The translations under genes and the position numbers were made by a program. A stretch of DNA of 64,000 nt from Microcebus murinus (taxonomy: Eukaryota; Chordata; Mammalia; Primates; Cheirogaleidae). Under the pieces are notes generated by a model. That model searched no databases and was not told the DNA's origin. It saw only the letters and a program-made list of their open reading frames with translations. The DNA lies in the NCBI RefSeq assembly GCF_040939455.1, contig NC_134109.1:34365501-34429500 (forward strand), read 5' to 3'. Shown here in pieces: positions 1-10,661 of the stretch. Position 1 is the first letter of the stretch. Each line of letters opens with the position of its first letter.

Positions 1-14
1 TAATAGTGAGAAAG

Positions 15-187
15 CATTTGTAGGTGTGTTGGAGAAGATTTCGATTTGCGCAATAGTTGAATGGTGCTACTGGTATTTAGCACCTGAGGCAAGGATGCTA
101 AACATCCTACGGTTTGCAGGTCTGCTCCCACACAATAAAGAATTAACCAACTCCAAATGCCAATTATATCCCTTTGAGAAATAGTGA
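15..187 (+). mobile_element. MER20 (hAT-Charlie non-autonomous DNA transposon)
   Basis: The stretch 'gtgctactgg..tttagcacc' followed by 'gatgctaaacatcctac' and 'cacacaataaagaatta' follows the MER20 consensus in order, ending with a degraded 'tttgagaaatagtg' terminus. MER20 is an ancient placental hAT-Charlie miniature element with no coding capacity. Its 5' terminus is cut by, or decayed near, the window edge. Some MER20 copies act as enhancers in endometrium, but nothing here shows that for this copy. Confidence 0.8.
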
Positions 188-214
188 GTTAGGAATTACA
201 TTCTGCTAGGGATA

Positions 215-660
215 ACAGAAAATGCTACAGTGGTTTGAACACATAAGCACTTTCTTTTTCTTATGTATCAGGAAGTCTGGAGGTTGTGGGCATTGGTTCA
301 GTGTCTCAAGGATGTCAGGACCTGTTCACTGTGCTTCTATTTGCCTTTCCCTCATAGGCTCACAACCGTTGCCAAAGTTCTAGCCATCAAGTCCAGTGTC
401 CAACAGGAAGAAAGATGGGCTGGAGAAGGAAAGGACAATATCTACATTTGGAAAGCAAGACTTGTCCAGAAATCCTCAGTAGACTTCTGCCTAAGTTTCA
501 TTGTACCACGTGGCCTTGTTTGCTGCAAGAGAGTTTAATTTCTGGCTTTGAAGTCTTTATACTAGAGAAAGCAAAGGTTTGGGGTAAAAAAGGTTTGGAA
601 CGGGTGTTAAGTAAACCAACCCACAGTATTTGCTGCAAAAGTGAGTAGGTTAAATTTCCA
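215..660. repeat. probable ancient interspersed repeat, family not named
   Basis: Phrases such as 'agccatcaagtccagtgtcc' and, further on, 'tttcattgtaccacgtggcc' resemble a high-copy mammalian repeat I have seen but cannot name. Overlapping 91- and 77-residue open frames lie here; neither resembles a known protein and they overlap in different frames, so I do not call a gene. Confidence 0.35.
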
Positions 661-732
661 TACTAAAGTAAAAAGAGTGGGTATATTAAGGTTCACTCAG
701 GAAAACAGAAACCACTCTGACTATTTAAAACA

Positions 733-890
733 AGCCAGGCACGGTGGAACACTCCCATAGCACACACAGCTATTTGGGAGGCTGAGGTGGGAGGATCACT
801 TGATGCCAGGAGTTTAAGGCTGCAGTGTACTATTATCACATCTGGGAATAGCCGCTGTACTCCAGCCTGGGCAAAATAGCAAGATTTAAA
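733..890 (+). mobile_element. Alu-like monomer (FLAM/FRAM type)
   Basis: The segment begins 'agccaggcacggtgg', continues with 'ggaggctgaggtgggaggat' and ends 'ccgctgtactccagcctggg' without a second arm. This is the 7SL-derived left-monomer layout. It is diverged and has no clear poly(A) tail, as expected for an early primate monomer. The minus-strand open frame over it (693-980) is only the antisense of this SINE. Confidence 0.8.
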
Positions 891-1440
891 GTGAAAACAA
901 AGGGAATTTAATGCAGAAAGTTGTTTACACAAGGAGTAGAAGAGCAGAGAAGCTAAATAGGAGACAATGAGGCAGGCCAAAGATTGTAGCCTCAGGAAGC
1001 CACTACCTGGTCAATACTAGAAAGACTAAGGGGAAGGCAGAATTACTAAGGTCACTTAGCAAAAGCTGGAACCAGGACAAGCCCATCCATTAGGAACTGG
1101 AGCCAGAGAGATGCTGCAGCTATTGCAGAGAACAACGAGAGCTAGGGGGAGAGAAACAGCTTGGCTTATCCCTCTCTCCCTCTGGTTCTTCTGTTGGCCA
1201 AACCCAGATGGAATCCAGGTGAATCTGTAGGTACTTCACTGGGATGCAGAACTGAGCAAGAGAAGGACAAGCAATAAATCAGAGAGCAAACAGGTCCAGG
1301 ACCAAGCATACTGGGTCGAAACAAAACACACCTTTATATAAAGTCAAGGTAGGTGTGGACAGTAAAAGTAAATCAGGGGTGACAGATTAATATCAGATGA
1401 TGATATAAAATTCAAGGCTCAGGACATTACATGAGATGAA
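891..1440. other. unique-looking sequence, nothing recognised
   Basis: No repeat hallmark, open frame of note or RNA gene was seen between the Alu monomer and the CTTT tract. A purine-rich stretch (about 1,020-1,170) has no further structure. Confidence 0.5.
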
Positions 1441-1489
1441 GAAGGGGGTTTTCCCCCCTCCTTCCCTTCCCTCCTTACTTCCCCTTTCT

Positions 1490-1508
1490 TATTTTCTTTC
1501 TTTCTTTC

Positions 1509-1589
<81 letters not shown>

Positions 1590-1620
1590 TTTCTTTCTTT
1601 CTTTCTTCTTTTTCTTCTTC

Positions 1621-1665
<45 letters not shown>

Positions 1666-1668
1666 TTT
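1490..1668 (+). repeat. (CTTT)n / (CT)n compound microsatellite
   Basis: About 175 bases of almost pure CTTT units with a few CTT interruptions near 1,587-1,620, changing to a (CT)n run at about 1,627-1,650 and back to CTTT. On the minus strand it is a polypurine GAAA tract. The Lys/Arg/Glu- and Phe/Ser/Leu-rich open frames across it are repeat translation, not genes. Confidence 0.97.
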
Positions 1669-1694
1669 TATTGCTAACAGGTACAAGCTGTAAC

Positions 1695-2330
1695 AAAGAC
1701 AAATCATTGAAACTCTAAGTGCTAAATAGTATGGCATCATAAATATCAAAACCTCTTAGGGATACAAAGAGAAATCCATAAGAACTATACATGGAGGGTG
1801 ACTTTAACCTCTTTGATAGATCAAGAGAGTGAAAGTAAATAAGAGCATTTAACAATAGTTCACAGTAAGATACATGGCAGCAACCAAACCTAAAATCAGA
1901 GATATTCACAGTTTTAAGTGCTTTTATTAATACACAAGAAAAATGAAAATAAATGGATTCAATTATGGCTTCAATTCAAGAGGACATAAAAAGCCAATAT
2001 AACTTTAGGAAGGCAAAAGAAATCAATAAAAATAAAAACAGAAATCAATACATTTAAAAGAAGAGTAGAATTGATAAATTTGCCAAGAGCCTATTTCAAA
2101 AAGATCAATAAAAGACATAAACTCTTGGAAAACTGTATCACAAAAAAAGTGAGCAAAGACCCAAACACAGAGCATTAAGAATAAGAACGATAATATAACT
2201 ATAGATCAAACACATTGTGAAAGCCATTCTATATATGACTTAATTCTAATACATTTGAAAATCTCAATGACAACAATGACATTATAGTGAAAGACAAAAT
2301 TTATAGAATTAAAAGAGGACTCACTATGGT
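1695..2330 (+). mobile_element. L1M ORF2 fragment (old LINE-1)
   Basis: A-rich sense-strand phrases ('aaaagaaatcaataaaaata', 'agaattgataaatttgccaa', 'aagatcaataaaagacataa') match the ORF2 endonuclease-RT linker of mammalian L1 in plus orientation. The reading frame is broken throughout. Both ends are missing, so it is an internal fragment. Confidence 0.65.
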
Positions 2331-2414
2331 TCTTGAGGCCCTGCAGTTATACTCTGTCATGGAACCAGTAGTTCTTATATATGATATCTATCATGATGTG
2401 ATGCAAGTGAATTT

Positions 2415-2535
2415 ACTGAATCATTTCCCCTATTAGACTATAAGCTTCCTGAGGGCAAGGACCATGTCCTATTTGATTCTGCATCTCCAATATCTAACTA
2501 AAGAATACACTGCGGATGCTCAGGTGATGTTTGTT
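2415..2535 (+). mobile_element. L2 3' end
   Basis: 'ctataagcttcctgagggca' plus 'aggaccatgtcc', then a degraded 'ctcaggtgatgtttgttt', is the 3' end of the LINE L2 consensus in plus orientation. A short fragment only. Confidence 0.65.
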
Positions 2536-3379
2536 TAAAACATTTCCTCTTTCCTTCCTCCCTTTCTTTCTCTCTCTGCCTTTACTTCTTTCCATCTTTC
2601 CCTTCCTTCTCCAACGTCCTGAAAAATAACCAGGAAGCAAGATCCATTTAAAGAGTGCTCTATTCATGTCACTCTTTACATCCTATTGACGATCTATTAA
2701 ATTCTCTATAGATCCCGTTGCGTTTCAAAGGAGACATACATACATAGATTCCTGTGTGGAGTCCACAGAGGGTTCCTTTGCAGGCAACACTGCTCATCAA
2801 GAGCTGCCCAGAGCTGGTGACTCAGAGAATGGCCCAGCAGGCCCTGGCTGTTGCTAGGAAACCATGGTTCCCTTGTGGAATCCAGCACCACACTTGCAGG
2901 TTGTCCCTGATAACTTAGAGGAAATGAAGAGCTGTCAGAAAAGGTGGAGGGAAAAACAAAAAGCTAAAATGAAGAAAGTAATTTTCCTTGCCCAGCACTA
3001 AATGACAAGTATCTATGGGGATTAGAGACAAAAATAGTCAAAAGAGAGTTTGGCACCAATAATAACAAACACTTTTGCTCTTGCTGCTTTTGACGTTGTA
3101 AAATGTGCTGTGAGAACATGGCAGAGAAGGTGTCTGTTCTGTAGACAGTCTCAGGGCTTTCTGGAACTTTGGCTGTGAAAGGGTCTGGGGAAATGATGGA
3201 GGGTTCTCCCTCAGGATCCCTGTCCACACTCTGATTTGGATCTCTCTGGCTGCCTACTCAGCTGACTTCTGCAAGTGATTGCCTGCCTTGGCTTCCAGCA
3301 CACCTTTGACCCATTGCAAATCAGTGTTGCCCAGAAACAACCAGAGAGGAAACAGCAGAAGAATAATAAGACCTTATAG
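2536..3379. other. no recognised feature; pyrimidine-rich patch
   Basis: A C/T-rich patch lies at about 2,540-2,615. The rest shows no repeat or coding signal that I can name. Confidence 0.45.
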
Positions 3380-3560
3380 CAGTGGTTCTCAAATTTGTGT
3401 ATCCGAATTACGGTTGGGTTTCTTAAACACAGATTGCTGGGCCCTACCCCACAATTTCTGATTCAGTAGCATAGGTGGGGGCTGAAAATTTATGTTTCTA
3501 ATTAAGTTCCCAAGTGACACGGATGCTGTTGGTCTTGTGACCATACTTTGGAATCCTCTG
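3380..3560 (+). mobile_element. MER5A (hAT-Charlie miniature element)
   Basis: The start 'cagtggttctcaaa', the core 'acacagattgctgggccct' and 'tttctgattcagtag', and the end 'gaccatactttggaatcc' follow MER5A from end to end. An 11-base direct repeat 'agaccttatag' occurs at 3,369-3,379 and again at 3,573-3,583. It could be the target duplication if the right end gained about 15 bases, or coincidence. Confidence 0.85.
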
Positions 3561-3604
3561 CTCTAGATGATTAGACCTTATAGGGAATTGACAAATCATG
3601 TAGC

Positions 3605-3728
3605 TGGTAAAGAAACAGAGGTCCAAGGTGAGGCAGTGGATCGCCCAAGGTCACTTAGCTACTGGTGGTGGGCTCAGACTCAGGCTTCCTGAATTGAACA
3701 CTAGTGCTTTCTCCACTATAAAATGCTG
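3605..3728 (+). mobile_element. MIR SINE, 3' half
   Basis: 'gaaacagaggtccaaggtg', 'cccaaggtcacttagctact' and 'gctttctccactataaaatg' follow the MIR core and 3' part in plus orientation. Diverged tRNA-derived SINE shared by all mammals. Confidence 0.75.
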
Positions 3729-4935
3729 TCCAAGCTGTGCCTCTTTAAAAATTCTCCAAAAGACTCCAGATGGCTGCCAACAGGGGTGGTCCTACCGAGT
3801 GAATGCCAAGTTGCTAAATCCAACCCTGATAGCGACAGCTTTGAATATGAAGCCAGAGACAGTTTGCAAAAGCCTTTGTGTTCTTCACAGCGTTGTCTCT
3901 CATCTTTCTAAATACTGCAGATAGAAAAGGAAGCATGTTGAGGAGGAGCAGACACAGCTAAGTGGGGCTCTGACTCGTTTCCAAAGAGGCATGCCTCCAG
4001 GGCCATGCTGCCAAGCTAGGGCTGCTGGTGGGAAGCCCCACTGGCTTTGGACTCAAACCACAAGGCAGATCCCCCTCCCGCCTGCCCCCTACCCCAGCCT
4101 CTGTGTGTGCTGAGATGGCTTCAGAGATATATTTAAAACGAAAAAAAAAAATACTCGTTCTTTCCCCATTTGCTTGAATATTGGCTTCATGAGCCATCAA
4201 GGCTAATTGTAAGCTGTAGGATGCAAAAAGAATTAAAGTCAGCCAAACAGCATTTTATTAACAAGGCCCAGCTAGAGCAAAACGAGGATGAGCACAGACT
4301 TTGTCTTTGGCTCCCCTGGTCTCCTCTTTGACCTCTTATCACTCTCCAAGGCCATAGTCTCTTCTCTGCCCTCCTTGATTTCTATTCCTGTAAGACCTTG
4401 TTCTTCATTTACTTTCAGCTAAATGCTGCTGAGGTATGAGATGAAAGAAATTTAAGGGTTTGTTTGCCCATGAGTCTTTTAATTTTAATAAAAGACATTT
4501 GAAAATTAAATACCCTTTGATGCTTAAAAAGTAATGAAGCTCTAATAATAAGATTTTGGATATAATGTGAGGGTAGTAGGGGAGAATCACTAAGAACCAG
4601 GACCTGCCCCTGAATTCTTTATATTGTACCTCATAGGTGGCCACAATTGGTCTCCCACTAAGGCTGAAGCTTACCTTCTGTATTGACAATACTGACAGAA
4701 GCTAATGGCTTATGAGGTATCCCTTGTGTTTGTAGTACTTCTATTTCCACAAAAACTTTGTGTCCACTAGATGGCATTCAGATAGAGCTGATGGACAAAG
4801 TCTTATTTCTATAGCTTAATGATGCTAAGAAAAATGAAGTAGAAAGTTCTTCCTTCTTGCTAGTGTTTTAACTTTGTCCGTGTTGTCGCCACCTCATGGA
4901 GTGAACTATATGTTTGTGACTGCTTTTGAGTGAGT
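3729..4935. other. unique sequence; one exon-like segment on minus strand
   Basis: No repeat recognised. It contains the exon-like segment 4,675-4,766 on the minus strand, described in the findings, and an A-run at 4,141-4,151. No gene is called. Confidence 0.4.
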
Positions 4936-4939
4936 ACAG

Positions 4940-5150
4940 AAATGCATGACATTTCACTTGTGTATGGCACTTCATAGTTTTCAATCTGCTGCACATACAT
5001 TATCCTCTGTGAGCTTACTTCTTGAATTTGTGGAAATTATCATTTCCATTTTACCTCTGAGGAAACAGAGGTTCAAATACACCAGCTAGAAAGTAGCAGA
5101 GCTGGAACTTGAATCTAAACCTTTTTATTTCTCATTCAAAATAGACCATA
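4940..5150 (+). mobile_element. MIR SINE
   Basis: 'cacatacattatcctctgtg', 'tccattttacctctgaggaa' and 'agagctggaacttgaatct' are MIR landmarks in the usual order, plus orientation. Confidence 0.75.
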
Positions 5151-7460
5151 TTTCATCTAAAAACAGTAAATCAGGGATGTATGATAGAGGAGACAGAAGT
5201 TAGCTGACTGGGTGGGCAGAGAAACCCTTAGAGGACTAACGGAAGTTGGGAAGTGAGTCTGGTCAGCACATGAAAATATAGAGAAGGGGGACATTATGGT
5301 GGCAGCCCTCCCTCTGGTGATACCAGTGGATGCCATGATTTGTGTGCCTTAGGTCCAGAGTAGCGGGGTGGACAACAATATAGGGTAGTCTGTGACTTGC
5401 AGGAAGGCAGGAGATTAAGAAAATGTAGGTTGGACTGGCAGAGATGAAAGATAGAGCTTTAAATGGAGCAGAGGATTTTGCCTCTGAGATTCCACTCATG
5501 CAACCAAAACAAGTCCTGCCAAAGGTGAGGAGGCTGCTTCTAAATCACATTTTGGCTGGGAATGCAGAATGACTGTGAGCACATAGAAGGGCTTGTGCTG
5601 ACTGACATTTCCCAGGAATTATCTGTACATTGTCTACTCACTGCTTGATATAAGTGTTATACAGTGGTGTATTTCATTAATATTGCCTTGTCATAGTGTA
5701 CTTGTCCTCTATTTCAGATGTTCCCAGGGATGCTGGGAGAAGGGGTTATATTAACCAGCACTATTCTATGTGTTTAGTTACTCCTGGGAAATTAATATAG
5801 CAATAGCATTGACTAAGGAAAAGAAGAAGGAAGGTGTTTCTGGTGTGTCGATTAGCAGACACAAAGGTACTAAAATGGGAATGAGCTTAATCTGTGGGAA
5901 AGAAAAAATCTCCTGCCTTGTTAAAGTGGAGAATCTGGGAGCAACAGAAAGTAAGGTTGGATGGGTAACTAGAGACTGGATTATAGGGCCTGGTATGCCA
6001 CACTGCAGAAGGCTGCCTTACAGTGGCATTTGGGTGTCACTGGAGATTTCAATGTCATTCTAGTGGATTATTTCAGCAATGCACAGGATGGCTGGGAGTG
6101 GGAAGAGCCTAGGGGCAGGGAGAAAAGACAGGATACTGGAGTCATTTTTGTATGAGATAATAAAGGGCTGAACTTGTGTGGAGATGGAGAGGAAGGGCTG
6201 ATGTGAAAGATACTACGATGAGTCCCTTTTTTTGCCAATGAGAAAGTCAATTGTTCGTTGAACATGTTTTCCCCACGGGGTTTTCCTGCTATGCTCTTAA
6301 CTTCACATTGTTGCTGCTTGTTTTCTCAACATGGTCTCCTGTTGTCTTAATGGAGCAGTGGAACTCTGCTCATTAAAACTGTGCAGCACATTACAAGTAT
6401 CACTCATTTTAAGTAACTGATTTTATAGCATTTCAAACCTGCCAAGTTGAAAAATTAGGCACTGTACTATTTTACACAATCTGGAGTCTCAGATTTAGGG
6501 AATTTCGAAAATTGGCAAATCCTGTGGCAAATGGCAGCACCTGCTGGCAAATATGATATTACAGGCTGACTCTAGTAGACAGTGTAATGGCCCAGAAAAT
6601 GATGAACGAAGAGAACAAAGCTGCAGGAGCTAGAAGGCTTGAGGAGGGGAAACCATAGGCTTGGGAGAAATTAATGTATTTTGGGGAAAGATGGGAAAAG
6701 CAATTGATGATGGCAAGAAAACCTGGAGAAATCAATTCAGAGAATTTTTAAAGACCCTAATATGTGTCTATCACTATGTAGGTACTTTGAATAATGTAAA
6801 TGTGATATCAGACAAGGTTCTGGACCTCATTGGCCATTATACATATAGAATTTTAATCCAATTTTAATCTTTTAATCCAAAGATTAAAATATTGCAAAAA
6901 GTTCCTTTAGGATAACATTACAACTAGCATTTCAAGAGTCTGACTACCCTCCCCAAAACTTCTTCAACAATAATTTTGTATTTAATGTATTTGAGAATTA
7001 TTTTCTTAGGAATTATTTTCCCCGTGAAAACGATTTTTCATATCATACTAGAAATTGATGTTATGTGTATGGGAGGGGCATGGATTCACTTTACAGCTCT
7101 TGTCACATTCTGTAAAGTCAGGTTTCCCACACCACACGATTCAAGGAAGATACCAAAAGTCTTGTAAGGTTTGGTCATAGATTTCCAGGGAGACTGGTGT
7201 GCAAGAAACCTCCATACCTTCTTGTTGGTTTATATTCCACCTTTTTTTTTTTCCAGAAAGAATTTAAGACATCTTAAAGCAGACATAGTCAGAAAAGTGT
7301 AAAGAACTAAACATGTGCAAAACTTTATACTAGCTATGGGAAAGGATAAAATGAGACATGAGACATAGAAACTACCCTTAAAGAATCCAGTTGGGAAGAT
7401 GGGAGTAGATGTAAAAAGTTAATGAATAAAAGATTATCTATCAAAAATGTAATATATTAA
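5151..7460. other. long unique stretch, nothing recognised
   Basis: About 2.3 kb without a repeat I can name or a convincing exon. Open frames of 60-97 residues (for example 5,770-6,063 plus) lack recognisable domains and have no consistent splice or promoter context. A T-run lies at 7,242-7,252. Confidence 0.4.
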
Positions 7461-7461
7461 A

Positions 7462-7685
7462 GAGCATAGTTTCTAGAGCTGGCTGACTGGATCAAAATCC
7501 TGTCTCTGCAGTTCTCTAGCTGTGTAACCTTGGGAAAATTACATAAACTCTCAACTTCTGACCTGTAAAAGGGGGATGATACCTATCTCTTAATGTTGCT
7601 GTGAGTTTTAAATAGGTTAATATGAAAGCAGTATACAGGGCCTGGCATATAGTAAGCATAATACCTATTAGCTACTATTATTATG
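7462..7685 (+). mobile_element. MIR SINE, nearly full length
   Basis: 'tagctgtgtaaccttggg', 'ctcaacttctgacctgtaa', 'tgttgctgtgagttttaaa' and 'ggcctggcatatagtaagc' give the MIR order from core to 3' end, plus orientation. Confidence 0.85.
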
Positions 7686-7724
7686 AAAAGTGATAAATGA
7701 GTGGCATATTCAGCAATCTCTGCA

Positions 7725-8435
7725 GGAGTTAGTTGGAAATTTTGGGGGAAATAGTGGCTAAATAAAGAAATAGTGTTTAGAAGAAAAGAGCACAGAAGGA
7801 TGAACTGGAGAGGCTTACTGAAAGGGTGGTGGTAGTTCATATAAGCTGAGTTTTTGAAAACAAGTAGGATTTATATAAAAGAATAGGCAAGCAGAACACC
7901 CTGAGTCATAGGGCAGAGACAGAAATTCATGTAGCCTGTTCCAGGGATGGGAAGAGAGGCTGATCTGGTTGGAGCAGTGCAGCATAGTGGGGAAGTAGTT
8001 GAAGCCCTATGTTGGGATGATCATGTAAGGCCTTGAATATGGGGCTAAGTCAGAACTTTACTCTGAAGACTCAGGAGCCACAGATGGGTTTGAATGGGAT
8101 AGCATGGCACACTAGGAAAATTACTCTGTGCTATCAGGATGAAGGATGCAAGGCCAGGAGACTGGTCAGGGGTCAAGTCAGTATAAGACCAGAAGTGCAA
8201 CAATGAGAGTCTGGGCAAGGGGAAAGGCAGATGGAAGGATGATGAGATGAATTTCACTAAGGAAGACCTGACAACACTAAACATAGGGGCCAAGGGAAGG
8301 GGTAGGGAGATCTTACTGTTTGAGGCTGAAGATGTTGAAATAATTAAGAGATTATCCAGTGAGCTAAGGAGGATGTGGCTGGGGATGCCACAGATGATAA
8401 GTTTTATTCTATACATGTTGGTGTTGAGGTGATAG
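7725..8435 (-). mobile_element. LINE L2 fragment
   Basis: Read on the plus strand, 'gtaaggccttgaatatgggg', then '..ttactctg..gactcaggagccac', '..gataagtttt...acatgttggtgttgaggtg' is the reverse complement of the L2 ORF2/3' region (antisense of the CR1-like reverse transcriptase). The 123-residue minus-strand frame at 8,045-8,416 lies in the sense direction of this L2 and is a decayed RT remnant with no intact motifs. Confidence 0.75.
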
Positions 8436-9778
8436 AAAAAAGTGAACCTTCATAATGTCTGGGGACATTTCTATCAAGAGTCTCAGACAAATGTCCTTAG
8501 CAGTTCTAGAGAAGAGGGGCCCCTTGAGTAAGCAGTACATCCCTAGACAAAAATCCAAATAATTTTCTCAACTTTTCATTTTTGTGTATGTAATGTTATG
8601 GGATGAGTGATTTCACTACTTTTAGGCTAAGTCTGGATAGCATCTGTCTGAGTTCCTAAAAAAGCACTTGAGCAATGTATAGTTTTCATCACTATTAGCA
8701 CTATATCTGGCCCATCCATCCTGGCTAATTCACATTCAGCCTTTTGTGCTGACTTTCTGCCTGAGGACCCCAATGTCTCGCCTTCCAATTTAGCATTAAT
8801 ATTAATGATGACCGCTAGAGCAGAAAATCAGATCAGCATGCAAAGTCATAGATCGGTTCCCTGAAGAGTTGCCGGTTTACTCAAATGTGAAGGTCTGGGG
8901 TGTTTTTGTCCTTCAGGTGAAGTCTGGTAAGTGATGGAAAGAACACCTTTCCTCGAGTAAAAATCTGATGCCATTAGAGATGGTTTGCTCTTTGCAACCT
9001 CATTTAGCAGTGCACTAAACAGTGGTTCATTAAGCTGTAAGCAGCTGTGTAGTGGCACCAGAGACTTCTGAGGGCACTGGGCTGAGATAGTGGCTTCACT
9101 GTTTAACTTGTGAGTCTGGGGCCATTTAGAGCTCTGTAGGAAGAATAGATAGTAGCAAGTGCACTGAAACTGAACATGGCCCGATTTTCCCTAACATTGA
9201 ATTAAGCCTATAGGCTCTGAAATCCAGAAATAGTATTGACATTACACATAAAACAAGATGAGATAAATTTTGAAAGGAATCATGTTTTCCCATTTCAAGG
9301 TTTGAATGGTCATATGTAATAGGGTTAGGAAGTAAAGTAGAAATAAAAATTCTAATCTATAGCCTGGCCCCCTGCCAAATTGTGGTTAAATGCATTTCTG
9401 TGTGTCTTAGGTTTTATCTAATTTTTTTCCTATGTGGTGTTATGGATGGGTTCAAAATTATCTTCAGGTTATGGAATTTTTCTGGTGTACAATATGTTCA
9501 CCTGTTCTCCTTCCACTTATAAGTCAGCAATGCCCCCAGTGGCAGTGAGCACAAATAGCTCAATATGCTTTGAGTCATACTTTCCATTTTTATAACTTTT
9601 GCTTGTTTTATAGTCTAATTTTAGGCCTGACTTATTTTTTCCTTTCTAAGTGCTATATTAATAAAACTCACAATGCCTTGACTGTAGCAAAGCATCAAAT
9701 ATTCAATGAATGACTGTTTCATAATCATAGTAGGCAGGAAGAGCTCAGGAAGAAAGCTGTTTCCCCACTATCGTGATG
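8436..9778. other. unique sequence, nothing recognised
   Basis: No repeat hallmarks or coding signal. Generally AT-rich with no low-complexity run longer than about 10 bases. Confidence 0.4.
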
Positions 9779-9784
9779 TTATTG

Positions 9785-9985
9785 TGCAAGCAGTATAGGC
9801 ACAAGAGTAAGGCACATTCAAGTTCCAATTCTGTGTGACCATATGCTAATTACTTAAACTATCTGTATCCTAATTTGCTTATTTGCTAAATGTGTATGAT
9901 CTTCGTACAATCATTGTGAAGAATGAAGAGATAACATATGAGAAATGCCTAACATAATAGATGTTAATAGGGCCTTAGAAAGTCT
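9785..9985 (+). mobile_element. MIR SINE
   Basis: 'ctgtgtgaccatatgctaat', 'tgaagaatgaagagataaca' and 'gaaatgcctaacataatag' follow a diverged MIR in plus orientation. Confidence 0.65.
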
Positions 9986-10209
9986 TTGCTAAAGAAACTA
10001 ATAACTCCAAGGGAAAATTTTAGAAGACATGGACAATCTTCCAAATATGGCAAAGTTTCTGAAGTTCCATGCTGATGATATATCTGTCGTGGTGCTAGAT
10101 ACATATTATAATCCTCTCTTTCCATATACATTTTTTAATTGCTAGATTTGTGATGAAAGGGGAGTTGGATATTTCCTAAAATGATGTGAAGTTTTTGTAA
10201 AGGTGAATT

Positions 10210-10229
10210 TAAAGGGATTTACTCTCTTC
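10210..10229 (+). repeat. 20-base target-site duplication, left copy
   Basis: Identical to 10,642-10,661 over all 20 bases; the next base differs on each side. Marks the left edge of the L1-like insert. Confidence 0.9.
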
Positions 10230-10641
10230 TTGGCCAGTGCAATCAAGGTGGCGGACGAGAAACACCACCAGACAGAGTGTCTCTGCAGAAAAGACAGATT
10301 CTAGCAGAAATTAGAAGAAAGAAGCAAGAAGATGAGCATACATCGGATGAGGGTCGGAAAGAGGGGTACCTGAGACCATGGGAGACTCCACGGGAGGAGG
10401 TTGCGGAGGAGAACTGGAAGCAGAGACCTCCAGAGCAGCCTGGAGGCCAGTGGCAAGGACACCACCTACTGGCTCGGAAACTAAACAAGGTGTGTGAATA
10501 CCCAAACGAAAACCTAAAGGAAAGAGGCAACAACTGATCGACAAGGGAAGAAATCAGCGAAGGAACTCCGGAAATATGAAGAACCAAACAGAAACCACAC
10601 CCCCAAAAAGGAGCACCAGCCCCTTAGAAACGGACACCAAC
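10230..10641 (+). mobile_element. L1 5'-end-like fragment flanked by a 20-base direct repeat, no poly(A)
   Basis: The insert begins near 'caaggtggcgga', typical of an L1 5' end, continues with GC-rich 5'-UTR-like sequence, and ends in 'gaagaaccaaacagaaacc..accagccccttagaaacgg', which resembles the region around the L1 ORF1 start. It is flanked by a perfect direct repeat, taaagggatttactctcttc, at 10,210-10,229 and 10,642-10,661. L1 copies are normally 5'-truncated with a poly(A) 3' end; this one looks 3'-truncated and has no A-tail. Open frames on both strands (10,277-10,537 plus; 10,243-10,587 minus) match no protein I know. The insertion and its duplication are certain; the L1 identity is inferred. 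Confidence 0.65.
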
Positions 10642-10661
10642 TAAAGGGATTTACTCTCTTC
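10642..10661 (+). repeat. 20-base target-site duplication, right copy
   Basis: Identical to 10,210-10,229. Zero mismatches suggest an insertion that is young compared with the MIR/L2 background. Confidence 0.9.

Noticed and set aside
1436..1749. Open frames of 75-86 codons on both strands across the CTTT tract
   Set aside because: They are translations of the simple repeat (Phe/Ser/Leu or Lys/Arg/Glu) and exist only because the repeat has no stop codon.
10243..10587. 114-codon minus and 86-codon plus frames in the L1-like insert
   Set aside because: They overlap on opposite strands within a GC-rich retroelement 5' region and match no protein I know.
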